DNA of 42,740 bases from an uncultured Solirubrobacteraceae bacterium (GTDB lineage: Bacteria; Actinomycetota; Thermoleophilia; Solirubrobacterales; Solirubrobacteraceae): positions 1-42,740 of the forward strand of contig CADCVR010000098.1 of assembly GCA_902806205.1 (NCBI GenBank), read 5' to 3'. This document shows positions 33,127-41,578 of the stretch, piece after piece. How positions within the stretch are numbered: position 1 is the first letter of the stretch; each line of letters starts with the position of its first letter. A model generated the notes under the pieces. That model was not told where the DNA came from and searched no databases. It was given only the letters and a program-made list of their open reading frames with translations. The translations under genes and the position numbers were made by a program.

Positions 33127-34218
33127 ATGAGTGCATTGCGTTCCACGATCGCGGCGAGCGTCACCATGGCGCTGCTGGCGGCAGGCCCGGCCGACGCCCA
33201 GTCGGAAAGTTCCGGTGGGGAGACCACCGTCACGTGCGAACAGGTCGTGACCGGGACGATCAAGGTCGCCAACGACCTCGTCTGTCCCGACACCGACGGA
33301 TTGATCGTCGGCTCCGATAACACGGTCATCGACCTCAACGGGCACCGGATCTCCTGCGTGGGTTCCGGGTTCGAGGGCAGCTGTCAGGGGGTTGCCCCGA
33401 CGGGCGGTGTCTCAGAGGTCAACCAGACTCGCTCGGAGGACAACGGCGTGGAGATCAACGGTCGCCAAAACGTTCACGTCTTTACGAGCCGCCCCGGGGG
33501 GGCGCTTCACGGCTTCGACAACGGCGTGAGGATTGACCGCTCCAAGAACGTCAAGGTCGAGTTTCTGACGATCACAGGACCGTCCGGGACGATCCTCGCG
33601 AACCCGAGGCCGGCAAGCCATGGCGTGCTCGTCATCGGCGCCGGGTGCGACGGCCAGGTCCACCTGGGAACAGGGGAGTCCTCCGGTAACGACATCTCGG
33701 GCCACAACCAGGGGATCGCGATCAACGGGGACTGCGTCGACGTCGTGCACAACCGCTTGCACGACAACGACGGCGGCCTGACCGTGCGCGGCGGCGTCCC
33801 CACGGGAGCCGTCCCCTCCAACGGACTGCTGATCAGCAACGGCTCTCGCAACGTCGCGCGCGGCAACGAGATCTTCCAAAACGGCGATGAGGATGCCTCC
33901 GACGACGCCGGGGTCAGGATCAGACGGCAGGACAGCACCGACAACCTGATCACGAACAATGTCGTCAACGAGAACCTGGGCGACGGCATCCTGCTCACCG
34001 AGGCGGCGAGGGACAACTTCATCGTCAACAACACGATGCTGTTCAACGGGGTCCCGGGCTCCGGGACGGTCTTCTATGACGCCGCGGGGCGCGGCGCTCC
34101 GGGAGAGCCACCCGACACCGAGGACTCGCTGCTCAACGAGTGGAATCAGAACAACCGCTGCCTGACCCAGAACGAGGAAGTGCCCCCGGGCACCTGCGGG
34201 GCCGACGAGGGCGCCTGA
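33127..34218 (+). CDS. Secreted right-handed beta-helix protein
   Basis: 363 residues. The signal peptide (STIAASVTMALLAAGPADAQ) is followed by repeated coils with N/G-rich turns (NGVRIDRSKNVKVEFLTITG, NGLLISNGSRNVARGNEIF, NLITNNVVNENLGDGILL), the pattern of pectate-lyase-like parallel beta-helices. No catalytic set can be named, so a carbohydrate-binding or lyase role is only possible. A GAAAGG ribosome site precedes the ATG at 33127, unlike the leaderless genes around it. GC content in a sampled line is near 65%, lower than its neighbours, and asparagine is frequent, so transfer is possible. The 255 bases upstream contain no gene; they include a relatively AT-rich patch (about 33000-33040) that may hold the promoter. 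Confidence 0.8.
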   Translation: MSALRSTIAASVTMALLAAGPADAQSESSGGETTVTCEQVVTGTIKVANDLVCPDTDGLIVGSDNTVIDLNGHRISCVGSGFEGSCQGVAPTGGVSEVNQTRSEDNGVEINGRQNVHVFTSRPGGALHGFDNGVRIDRSKNVKVEFLTITGPSGTILANPRPASHGVLVIGAGCDGQVHLGTGESSGNDISGHNQGIAINGDCVDVVHNRLHDNDGGLTVRGGVPTGAVPSNGLLISNGSRNVARGNEIFQNGDEDASDDAGVRIRRQDSTDNLITNNVVNENLGDGILLTEAARDNFIVNNTMLFNGVPGSGTVFYDAAGRGAPGEPPDTEDSLLNEWNQNNRCLTQNEEVPPGTCGADEGA

Positions 34219-34256
34219 CCCGCCGTCCGCGGGGCACAAGCGGTCACGAGTCCGCT
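34219..34256. terminator. Weak hairpins between convergent genes
   Basis: CCCGC-loop-GCGGG (34219-34233) directly after the beta-helix stop, and AGCGG-loop-CCGCT (34239-34256) reaching the next stop. Both stems are 5 bp. Confidence 0.35.
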
Positions 34257-35371
34257 CAGGCCGCCGTACGCTGCGTGTCGACCGGCGGAGCCGATCGATC
34301 GTTCTGTGCGGCGGCCTGCCCCGCCGGGAGCTCCTCGCCCGGGACGCGGACCCGTGGCGGCTCGGCGGCCGGCTCCGGCGCGAGGCCGAAGAACGCGCCC
34401 GCGCCGAGGGCGCGGTCGTAGGGCGACCACGCCGCGCCCGCCGGCAGCTCCTTCTCGAGGCGGTCGAAGGAGCCGAGGCGACCGCCGAGGTTGTCCACGA
34501 AGTGCACGAGGGTCGCCTCGCGGGTGCAGGGTACGACGGGCGATCCGTGCTCGAGCGAGCCGTGGTGGCTGAGGACGATGTGCAGGATGGCCTCGGCCCT
34601 GCTCGCCGGGAAGCCCGGGATGTCCTCGATCAGGCGGCGGATCCGGTAGTAACCCAGAGAAATGTGGCCCTGGAGGCGCCCCGTGTCGGTGACCTCGATG
34701 CGAAGGGAATCGCGCGTGTACTCCTCGAGCTTTCCGATGTCGTGCAGCAGCGCACCCACCACGGCGACGTCGCGGTCGATGCTCGGGAACGTCCGCGCGA
34801 TCGCCGAGACGCCCTGGGCGACGGACAGCGCATGCTCGAGCAGCCCGTGGACGTAGGCCTGGTGGTAGTGCTTGGCGGCCGGCGCCACCCGGAACGCGGA
34901 CCACGTGTCGGTGTCGGGGCCGAAGATCGTGTCGAGCAGTCCGCGCAGGTGCGGATCGGAGATCGTGGCCAGCAGCTCGCGCAGGTCCCCCTCCATCTGC
35001 GCGGCGGGTCGCGGCGGGCCGCAGCAGAGATCCGCCGGCTCGTAGGTCCCCTCTACGGCAGGGCGCAGCGCGCGGATCGTCACCTGCGCCCCGTAGCGGG
35101 GATGGACGTCGTGGCGGCCGATGACGCGGATCGGGCGCCCGGCGACGCAGACGGCCTTGACCTGCTCCACGCCGTCCCAGACCATCGCCGTCAGCGCGCC
35201 CGACTTGTCGGCGAGCGTGATCTTCAGGAAGTCGCCCCCGTCCCGCTTGGCGCGCAGCTCCACCTCGCGCACCAGGAGCACCTGGTCGAGATCCTGGCCG
35301 TCGGTGAGGTCGCGGACGAGCACAGTCGGAACCGTAGGGTCGCCGTCGGACGGCAGAAGCGAGCCAAGCAC
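34256..35371 (-). CDS. OB-fold/HD-domain protein, YhaM-like 3'-5' exoribonuclease
   Basis: 371 residues. An N-terminal OB-fold (about 25-105, DFLKITLADKSGALTAMVWD) is followed by an HD domain (about 170-300) with HGLLEHALSV, the HD pair in ALLHDIGKLEEYTRD, and HIVLSHHGSLEHGSP. This is the layout of YhaM/CBF1 nucleases, which trim RNA and DNA ends with a divalent metal. The last 70 residues are Pro/Ala-rich and probably disordered. It starts at GTG 35371 after an AAGGA site 4 bases away. The gene is convergent with the beta-helix gene and divergent from the L,D-transpeptidase gene. Confidence 0.85.
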   Translation of the reverse strand: MLGSLLPSDGDPTVPTVLVRDLTDGQDLDQVLLVREVELRAKRDGGDFLKITLADKSGALTAMVWDGVEQVKAVCVAGRPIRVIGRHDVHPRYGAQVTIRALRPAVEGTYEPADLCCGPPRPAAQMEGDLRELLATISDPHLRGLLDTIFGPDTDTWSAFRVAPAAKHYHQAYVHGLLEHALSVAQGVSAIARTFPSIDRDVAVVGALLHDIGKLEEYTRDSLRIEVTDTGRLQGHISLGYYRIRRLIEDIPGFPASRAEAILHIVLSHHGSLEHGSPVVPCTREATLVHFVDNLGGRLGSFDRLEKELPAGAAWSPYDRALGAGAFFGLAPEPAAEPPRVRVPGEELPAGQAAAQNDRSAPPVDTQRTAA

Positions 35372-35549
35372 AGTCCTTTCAGTCGGGCGTCAAGCGACGC
35401 GTCTGACGCTGCGCAGTCGCGTGGCCGTGCCCGCCCGACGCGCGCGCACCCAGGCGGTTCTCGCGTCCTGCCGCAGCCCCCGCGCTCACCCGTCGGCAAC
35501 GGCGCTTGCAGAAACCGCCCGAGGAGGCGCCCGAAGCGGGCGCCGCGAG

Positions 35550-35555
35550 TACTTT
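35550..35555 (+). promoter_or_regulatory. -10 box of the L,D-transpeptidase gene
   Basis: TACTTT, 6 bases before the ATG at 35562; it decides the start against long upstream extensions. Confidence 0.6.
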
Positions 35556-35561
35556 GAGCTG

Positions 35562-36545
35562 ATGCGCGCCCGCTCGCTTGTGCTCGTTTCCGTCCTGACC
35601 GTCGCCGTGGCGGCCAACGCGACAGCCGCGATCCCGCCGCCGGCGGAGCGCATCGCGCCCGGCGTGACCGCCGGGGGCATCGACGTCTCGAATCTCACGG
35701 TCCTGCAGGCCGCGCAGAAGCTCAAGGTCGAGGCGACCCCCGGCCTGACGGCGAAGCCCGTCGTCCTCGGGGTCGCCGGCAGGCCCTGGACGTTGACCGC
35801 CGAGCAGGCGAAGCTGAAGGTCAACGGCACGAGGACCGCTCAGGCCGCCCTCGCGCTCGCCGCGCCCGGCGACGTGCCGCTGGTCGTCCAGCATTCCCAG
35901 CAGGCCGTGGCGAAGTTCGTCGACGGCGTCGCGCGCAAGGTCCGCAAGCCGCCGCGCAACGCGACGCTGCGCATCACGCTTCGCAGGATGGTCGTCCGCC
36001 GCGCGAAGGCCGGCCGCGGTCTCGACGCGGTCGCCGCGCGCAAGCGCGTCGATGCCGCGCTGGCCGATCCGGCCGCCGATCGCACGCTCCACCAGCGCCT
36101 GTCCCGGCTGCGCGCGCCGATCAACGCCAACGACGTGCGCCGCCTGAACCGCACCGTCATCACGATCGACAAGTCCAACTTCAGGCTGCGCCTCTTCAAG
36201 AACCTGAAGTTCGCCAAGAGCTACGGCGTCGCCGTCGGCCTGCCCGCCTACCCGACGCCGAGCGGTCGCTTCTCCATCGCGAGCAAGCAGGTCAACCCGA
36301 CATGGTCGGTGCCGAACTCGCCCTGGGCGGGCGAGCTGCAGGGGACGACGGTCGCAGGCGGGTCGGCGGCCAACCCGCTCAAGGCACGGTGGATGGGCAT
36401 CGCCAACGGCATCGGGATCCACGGGACGGGCGAGGGCTACTCGATCGGCAAGCGCGCCTCGCACGGCTGCATCCGCATGCACGTCGCCGACGTCATCGCG
36501 CTCTACAAGCGGGTGTCCGTCGGCACGCAGGTGCTCATCGCCTAG
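35562..36545 (+). CDS. L,D-transpeptidase with VanW-type binding domain
   Basis: 327 residues. A signal peptide (LVLVSVLTVAVAANATAA) exports it. An N-terminal domain (about 32-190) with GVTAGGIDVSNLTVLQAAQK fits the PG_binding_4 domain often found before YkuD domains. The YkuD catalytic domain (about 195-327) has GIHGTGEGYSIGKRASHGCI with His287, Ser300, His301 and the nucleophile Cys303; the position after the motif is Arg where Asn or Arg occur. It makes 3-3 or lipoprotein crosslinks in peptidoglycan, resisting most beta-lactams. It is divergent from the YhaM-like gene and probably monocistronic. Confidence 0.92.
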   Translation: MRARSLVLVSVLTVAVAANATAAIPPPAERIAPGVTAGGIDVSNLTVLQAAQKLKVEATPGLTAKPVVLGVAGRPWTLTAEQAKLKVNGTRTAQAALALAAPGDVPLVVQHSQQAVAKFVDGVARKVRKPPRNATLRITLRRMVVRRAKAGRGLDAVAARKRVDAALADPAADRTLHQRLSRLRAPINANDVRRLNRTVITIDKSNFRLRLFKNLKFAKSYGVAVGLPAYPTPSGRFSIASKQVNPTWSVPNSPWAGELQGTTVAGGSAANPLKARWMGIANGIGIHGTGEGYSIGKRASHGCIRMHVADVIALYKRVSVGTQVLIA

Positions 36546-36582
36546 TAGCCGTCGAACCATTCGCGCGGCCGAAGTAGGCCGA

Positions 36583-36954
36583 CTAGCGCGGGCGCCGCGG
36601 CGGCATCTGGCTGCCGTGGCGCTGGATCCGCCGTGGCGCCGGTGCGGTGGCCGGGGGTCCGGGAGGCAAGGGGGCTGCGTCCGGGCCCTTCGGAGCGCGC
36701 GGCGGCGGAGCTGGCTCGTCCGGCCAGTGGCCGTGCGCGTCGAGGAAGTCTCGCGCGGCGTCCTCCTCGTCGCGGTCGCGGTCGTTGTCCAGCCCGATCC
36801 TGAACAGGATGTTCATCAGCCAGATCGACAGGCCGGCGCCGATGATGCCGGCGCCGCCTTCGAGCGCGATCTCGTCGAAGCCGCCGACGACCATGACCGT
36901 GACGCCCGCGAGGGTCACCAGGGCCGGAAGCCACGTACGGACGAACCTCAGCAC
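36583..36954 (-). CDS. Small two-helix membrane protein
   Basis: About 123 residues from a GTG at 36954 (start uncertain; the frame stays open to 37026). Two membrane helices (LPALVTLAGVTVMVVGG and GAGIIGAGLSIWLMNILF) precede an acidic segment (DNDRDRDEEDAARDFLDAHG) and a Pro-rich, basic tail. It resembles the small membrane proteins of unknown function common in this group. It is convergent with the L,D-transpeptidase gene, 37 bases away. No function is assigned. Confidence 0.6.
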   Translation of the reverse strand: MLRFVRTWLPALVTLAGVTVMVVGGFDEIALEGGAGIIGAGLSIWLMNILFRIGLDNDRDRDEEDAARDFLDAHGHWPDEPAPPPRAPKGPDAAPLPPGPPATAPAPRRIQRHGSQMPPRRPR

Positions 36955-37102
36955 GGCACGAGTGTGCCCTCGATCGGCACGGTTGTCACCGCCGGTCGGC
37001 CTGTGCGCGCCGGGGGGCCGTCGCACCGGCTGAGCGTCGACGAACGCCGCGAGCAGCGCATCGCCCTCGAGGAGGAGCTCTCCGGGGCTGCCGTGTGCCC
37101 CG

Positions 37103-37124
37103 GGGCCGCGACTGAGCGCGGCCC
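37103..37124 (+). other. Hairpin upstream of the cupin gene
   Basis: GGGCCGCG, loop ACTGAG, CGCGGCCC: perfect 8-bp stem ending 21 bases before the cupin ATG. It could be a terminator for read-through or a leader structure affecting translation. The gap 36955-37145 holds no other clear feature. Confidence 0.4.
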
Positions 37125-37145
37125 GACACGGGCACCCCTGCGAGC

Positions 37146-37469
37146 ATGTCCCACACCGAGCACACCGTCCTGGGCGCCGACGCCATCACCGGCGAGCGCG
37201 GCGAACAGCTGCTGGCCCGCACCCCCAAGGTCGCTCTCCGCCTCTGGGCGGGCGAGCAAGCCGGCGAGGAGAATCCCGGACACGCCAACTCCTACGACTA
37301 TGTCGCCTACGTCCTCTCGGGGGTGATGCGCGTACGCATCGGCGACGCGGAGCCCGTCGAGGTGCGGGCCGGGGACTCCTATGCCGTGCCGGCGGGCACG
37401 TCGTACAGCTTCGAGGTCACCGCAACCGCGAAGGTCGTCGAGGCGGTCGCGCCCGGAGACGCGATCTAG
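37146..37469 (+). CDS. Single-domain cupin protein
   Basis: 107 residues forming one cupin barrel. The two motifs are GHANSYDYVAYVLSGVMRVR, in which the usual metal-binding pattern G-x5-HxH is weak (one His and no HxH pair), and RAGDSYAVPAGTSYSFE, where the expected second-motif histidine is missing. Many metal ligands are therefore absent, so a metal-free binding or signalling role is plausible rather than oxygenase activity. It stands alone between a minus-strand membrane protein gene and the convergent HtrA gene. Confidence 0.8.
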   Translation: MSHTEHTVLGADAITGERGEQLLARTPKVALRLWAGEQAGEENPGHANSYDYVAYVLSGVMRVRIGDAEPVEVRAGDSYAVPAGTSYSFEVTATAKVVEAVAPGDAI

Positions 37470-37490
37470 CCGTCGAGAGTCGAAACGTGA

Positions 37491-37510
37491 GCGTCGCCGT
37501 CTGGCGATGC
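37491..37510 (+). terminator. Terminator after the cupin gene
   Basis: GCGTCGCC pairs with GGCGATGC (one G-T pair), loop GTCT, 21 bases beyond the stop. The remaining gap to 37626 shows nothing else clear. Confidence 0.45.
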
Positions 37511-37626
37511 GAAACCACCACCCGCAGGGCGGTACCCCCGAGACGCAGCGGCTCCGGGCGAACGTCTCCTCCTGGTCGGGGCGGCGCGTCCGGGGACGGC
37601 GCCGCGCCGCACCCGTGCACCCAGCC

Positions 37627-38883
37627 CTACGGCCCGGCGGACTCGGGCCGCTTGCCGAGCCTGACGCCGACCTTCTGAAGGTCTCCAGAGCGACGGACCT
37701 CGACCTCGATGCGGTCGCCGGGTGCCTTCCCGGCGATCACCGTCGAGACGTCCTCGGGCGCGCCGACGCGCTTGCCGTCGATCGCGACGATGACGTCGCC
37801 GCCCGAGCCGCCCACGAAGGCGGGGCCCCGGAGGCCGGCGCCCGACGCCGGGCCGCCCGGAGTCACCTTCGCGATCTCGGCGCCCGCGCTGCCGTCCGCC
37901 GGCGGCGCGGTGGAGACCCCGAGGAAGGGTCGCCTGATCGACTTGCCCGTGCTGAGCGTCGGGACGACATCGCGCACGGTGTCCGACGGCACCGCGAAGC
38001 CGATGCCGACGTTGCCCTGCGAGCCCGAGCCGGCGGTGGCGATCTGCGAGTTGACGCCGATGACGCGGCCACGCTCGTCGAGCAGCGGTCCGCCTGAGTT
38101 CCCGGGGTTGATCGGCGCGTCGGTCTGGATGACCTTGTCGATCGAGAAGCCGTTCGGGGCCCGGATCGAGCGGCCGATGCCGGAGATGATGCCCGAGGTC
38201 ACCGTGCGGTCGAGGCCGAGCGGGAAGCCGATGGCCACCGCGAGGTCTCCGACGTCGACGTCGTCGGTTTCGGCCAGCGGGAGGGCGCGCCGCCCCTTCA
38301 GCGCGTCGGGATCGACCTTCAGGACGGCGAGGTCGGACGATTCGTCGGTTCCCGTCACGGTCGCCTTCACGGGCTTCTTGCCGCGTTCGAGCAGGAGTTG
38401 CACGGTCTTCGCGTTGCCCACGACGTGCGCGTTGGTCACGACGATGCCCGGGCCTTCGACGATGAACCCGGTGCCGCTGCCGCCGGCCCGGCGCACTTGG
38501 AGCACGGAGTTGCCGGCGCTCGCGTACACGGCGCCCACGCGGGTGGCGTCCGAGCCGCCCTTGGAGGCCTTGAGCGGTTCAGCGGCCTCGATCTTGTCGC
38601 CCGCGCCGTCGTCGGTGACCGAGGCCCCGAGCGCGAACGAGCCGCTCGCCAGGAGCGCGCCGACGACCAGGCCCGTCAGCAGTCCGCGGCGCCGTGGCCG
38701 TTCGGCCCCGCTGGGTGGTTCGGCCTCCTCGACCGGCGGGCGGAAGGCGGGCGCCGTGGGCATCGTCCGGGTGACGGCCTCGGGAGGGCCGACCGCGGGC
38801 AGACGCTCGGTCGGCGGGCCGTGCTCGGGATCCCGGAGTCCGGGGTCGCGGTCGCCGGACCAGAGAGGGTGAGGTGCAGGCAT
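37627..38883 (-). CDS. HtrA/DegP-type serine protease with PDZ domain
   Basis: 418 residues. A cytoplasmic Pro/Glu-rich N-terminus (1-65) leads to one membrane helix (67-87, LLTGLVVGALLASGSFALG), so the enzyme faces outward. The trypsin-like domain has the triad His153 (VTNAHVV), Asp184 (SSDLAVLKVD) and Ser263 (INPGNSGGPLLD). A PDZ domain (about 315-410, FVGGSGGDVIVAIDGKRVG) follows. It degrades or handles misfolded envelope proteins under stress. A clear -10 or ribosome site is not evident near the ATG, so the start could be later. It lies downstream of fprA on the same strand, 141 bases away. Confidence 0.92.
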   Translation of the reverse strand: MPAPHPLWSGDRDPGLRDPEHGPPTERLPAVGPPEAVTRTMPTAPAFRPPVEEAEPPSGAERPRRRGLLTGLVVGALLASGSFALGASVTDDGAGDKIEAAEPLKASKGGSDATRVGAVYASAGNSVLQVRRAGGSGTGFIVEGPGIVVTNAHVVGNAKTVQLLLERGKKPVKATVTGTDESSDLAVLKVDPDALKGRRALPLAETDDVDVGDLAVAIGFPLGLDRTVTSGIISGIGRSIRAPNGFSIDKVIQTDAPINPGNSGGPLLDERGRVIGVNSQIATAGSGSQGNVGIGFAVPSDTVRDVVPTLSTGKSIRRPFLGVSTAPPADGSAGAEIAKVTPGGPASGAGLRGPAFVGGSGGDVIVAIDGKRVGAPEDVSTVIAGKAPGDRIEVEVRRSGDLQKVGVRLGKRPESAGP

Positions 38884-39024
38884 CAGGTGATCGCTCGGGT
38901 TGGGAAGAGGAGGTCCGTCCCAGGGTGGTGTTCCCAGATGAAGGAGATGTAAGGCCGCGCGACGCTGCGCTTCTCAAGCCCGGAGCTCTCGCTCTGCTCC
39001 CGTTCGACCGGAGCTGCGCACCGC

Positions 39025-40368
39025 TCAGCGGCTGCGGGCCACGTCGTGCAACTCGGCCGTATGGACGAGCTTCACCCGCGGGCGGCCCAGCGGCGCACCC
39101 AAGCCGGTCTCGTGCTCGTCGATGTTCGCCCAGCCCGCCCAGGAGACGGCGTCGGGTGCCTTCTCCAGCACCCAGTCCTCGGTGGTCTCGAGCTCGGGGG
39201 CGCCGAGGCGGCCCTCGTCCCGGTCCTCGAGCAGGCGCGCGACGGTGTCGGCGGCGTCCTTCTTGTTCGTCCCGATCACGCCGGAGGGGCCGCGCTTGAT
39301 CCAGCCCACGGCGTACTCGCCGGTCAGCGGGGTGTCCGTGTCGTCGACGACGCGTCCGCCGAGGTTGCGGATCAGGCCGCGTCGCGCGTCGAAGGGGACG
39401 CCGGGGATCTCGACGCCGCGGTAGCCGATCGAGCGGATGACCAGGCCGCACGCGATCTCCTCCTCCTCGCCCGTGGGGATCGCCTGCAGGCGGCCGTCGG
39501 CGCTGGCCTCGATGCGGTTGATCGCGAGGCGCACCGCCTCGACCTTCCCGTCCCCGAGCAGGGCGATCGGCGAGCGCAGGAATTTCAGGACGACACGCTG
39601 AGGGTGGCCGCGTGGCGGGCGCGCCGCGTAGCCGCGCAGGATCTCGACGTTGCGCGTCACCGTGCCGTCGGCCTCGGCGAGCATCGCCTCCGAGGCAGGG
39701 TCGAGCGCGAGGTCGGCGGGATCGACGATCACGTCAGCGCGGGTGAGCTCACCGAGCTCACGCAGCTCCGGGTTCGTGAACGCGGCCTGCACGGGCCCGC
39801 GGCGGCCGAGGAGCACGATCTCCTCCAGCTTGGAGGCTTCGAGCACGTCGATCGCGTGATCGGCGGTATCGGTCGCCCGGAGCTCGGCGGGCGGGAGCAC
39901 GAGCATGCGCGCGACGTCGATGGCGACGTTGCCGTTGCCGATGACCGCGGCCCGGGAGACGGAGAGGTCGTACTCGTGATCGTTGTGATGAGGGTGGCCG
40001 TTGTACCAGGCCACGAACTTGGTGGCGGCGTGCGAGCCGGGCAGGTCCTCGCCCGGGATGCCGAGGCGGTTGTCGTCGCTGGTCCCGAGCGCGTAGACGA
40101 CCGCGTGGTAGCGCTCCAGCAACTCCTCCCGCGTGATGTCCTTGCCGAACTCGACGCCGCCGAAGAAGCGGAAGCTCGCGTGCTTGGCGGTCTTGGTGAA
40201 GACGCGGGTGACCGCCTTGATGTTGGGGTGGTCGGGCGCGACGCCCGCGCGCACCAGCCCGAACGGGGTCGGGAGGGCGTCGTAGAGGTCGACGGCGAAG
40301 CCCGCGCTGAGCAGCATCCCCGTCGTGTAGAAGCCGGAGGGCCCGGCACCGATGATCGCGGCACGCAT
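39025..40368 (-). CDS. fprA: Ferredoxin-NADP reductase, FprA/adrenodoxin-reductase type
   Basis: 447 residues. The FAD site is at the N-terminus (AAIIGAGPSGFYTTGMLLS), the adrenodoxin-reductase signature at YDALPTPFGLVRAGVAPDHP, and the NADPH site at AAVIGNGNVAIDVARML. Late motifs GEYAVGWIKRGPSGVIGTNK and DAADTV are family-typical. It passes electrons from NADPH to ferredoxin for P450s and other oxygenases; no ferredoxin is fused. A TAGGCT -10 box 9 bases before the ATG supports the start. It lies just downstream of a wrecked GGDEF gene. Confidence 0.94.
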   Translation of the reverse strand: MRAAIIGAGPSGFYTTGMLLSAGFAVDLYDALPTPFGLVRAGVAPDHPNIKAVTRVFTKTAKHASFRFFGGVEFGKDITREELLERYHAVVYALGTSDDNRLGIPGEDLPGSHAATKFVAWYNGHPHHNDHEYDLSVSRAAVIGNGNVAIDVARMLVLPPAELRATDTADHAIDVLEASKLEEIVLLGRRGPVQAAFTNPELRELGELTRADVIVDPADLALDPASEAMLAEADGTVTRNVEILRGYAARPPRGHPQRVVLKFLRSPIALLGDGKVEAVRLAINRIEASADGRLQAIPTGEEEEIACGLVIRSIGYRGVEIPGVPFDARRGLIRNLGGRVVDDTDTPLTGEYAVGWIKRGPSGVIGTNKKDAADTVARLLEDRDEGRLGAPELETTEDWVLEKAPDAVSWAGWANIDEHETGLGAPLGRPRVKLVHTAELHDVARSR

Positions 40369-40377
40369 GGACCCGTC

Positions 40378-40383
40378 AGCCTA
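40378..40383 (-). promoter_or_regulatory. -10 box of fprA
   Basis: TAGGCT on the minus strand, 9 bases before the ATG at 40368. Confidence 0.5.
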
Positions 40384-41359
40384 GGAGCCTGTTGACATAT
40401 TCGCGCGCCCGCCGGAAAGCACCCCGCGCGCACCATCCGTCATCCGACGACTCGCAGATCCAACCGGGATCTGCCGCGTCATCCCGCGACGCCTGGCACG
40501 GGCGATGTGGCTCCCCGGCGACCACACATGTCGGCGTCCGCGCGGGCGAGCAGCTCGGCGGGAGAGGGGTGCTCGGCCGACGCCGAAGCCGGCGATGCCG
40601 ATGCTCACCGACAGCGCGATGCTCGACGTCCCGGAGCCGAGGGTGATCGCGCGCACACTCGTCTCCACATCGAGGGCCACCCGGCGGGCGGCCGGCTCGT
40701 CGGTGCGAGGCAGCAGCAGCGCGAACTCGTCTCCGGCGATGCGCGTGAGCGTGTCCGTGCCGCGGACCTGCGTTCGCAGCGCGCAGCCAACTGCGACGAG
40801 GTGCGGCGTCGCCGCGGCGTGGTCGTGAGTGTCGTGGATCCGTTTGAAGCCGCGCTGGAGCCGGCGCCCGAGCTCCTTGCGTGCAGTGATGTCTTGGAAC
40901 TGCCCGAACCAGATGCAGCGCGCGACCCGCCTCGTCGCGAAGGAAGGTCATGTTCGCGATCACCCACGACCTCGCCGTCGGGCAGCACGAAGCGCTTCTC
41001 AGTCTGTCAGCAGTCGATTTCACCCGCGATGATCCGCCATGCGGCGGCGACGTCGGACGCGCGGTGGTCGGGTGGGTGATTCTTGGTCGCGGCGCCCAGC
41101 AGGTCTTCGGCGCCCGTGCCGCGCCCGAGCAGGCGGCAGAGGGCGGCGTTTGACGCGAATGTAGAGCCCGCGGGGTCGAAGAACGCCATGCCGATCGGGG
41201 CGAGCTCGAAGGCCGCGTCGAGGTGCGGCTGGATTCGGTGAGCAGAGCCGACTCCGAGACGCGCAGTACGAGTGCGGCGCGCATGCCACCGACGAACGGG
41301 CCCAGATGGACGTCGACGAGGACCGGGGCGCCGTCGCGGCCGGTGAGCCGCTGTTCCAT
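40381..41359 (-). pseudogene. PAS-GGDEF diguanylate cyclase, wrecked
   Basis: Reading the minus strand, homologous segments occur in different frames. A PAS end (MEQRLTGRDGAPVLVDVHLG) is followed in another frame by LDAAFELAPIGMAFFDPAGS, then EIDC and a stop. After it come TEKRFVLPDGEVV, NMTFLRDEAG, and IWFGQFQDITARKELG in further frames. The GGDEF part has FKRIHDTHDH and LTRIAGDEFALLLPRTDE with VSIGIAGFG, but the N-terminal D-x-LT-G-L-x-N-R stretch is deleted. At least three frame changes, one stop and an internal deletion show a dead gene. Even the GGDEF site reads AGDEF. The 5' part is cut off next to tRNA-Phe. Confidence 0.82.
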
Positions 41360-41384
41360 CGTCGGGACTGACAGAACAGGTCGA

Positions 41385-41457
41385 TGGCGAATCCCGGACT
41401 TGAACCGGGGACACCACGATTTTCAGTCGTGTGCTCTACCAACTGAGCTAATTCGCC
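41385..41457 (-). tRNA. tRNA-Phe (GAA)
   Basis: 73-base cloverleaf on the minus strand. The 7-bp acceptor stem is GGCGAAT/ATTCGCC with discriminator A. The D-arm is GCTC-loop-GAGC with AGTTGGTA. The anticodon arm CACGA-CTGAAAA-TCGTG gives anticodon GAA. The T-arm is CCCGG-TTCAAGT-CCGGG. No CCA is encoded. A TACCCT hexamer (41471-41476, minus strand) 13 bases upstream could be its -10. Confidence 0.96.
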
Positions 41458-41520
41458 GTGTGGGGCGGGAAGGGTAGCGCGAAGGTTCGCCGCGCCGCGT
41501 GCCCCGGCTGGATGAGTGAT

Positions 41521-41537
41521 GTCACGGATCCGGTGAC
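41521..41537. promoter_or_regulatory. Inverted repeat upstream of the last lipoprotein gene
   Basis: GTCAC, 7 bases containing GGATCC, GTGAC, located 28 bases upstream of the -10 at 41566. Possible operator; no regulator is known. Confidence 0.25.
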
Positions 41538-41565
41538 GGGGACCACCTCGGGAATCGATCATCTC

Positions 41566-41571
41566 TAGGGT
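41566..41571 (+). promoter_or_regulatory. -10 box of the last lipoprotein gene
   Basis: TAGGGT, 7 bases before the GTG at 41579. Confidence 0.5.
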
Positions 41572-41578
41572 CATCTGA

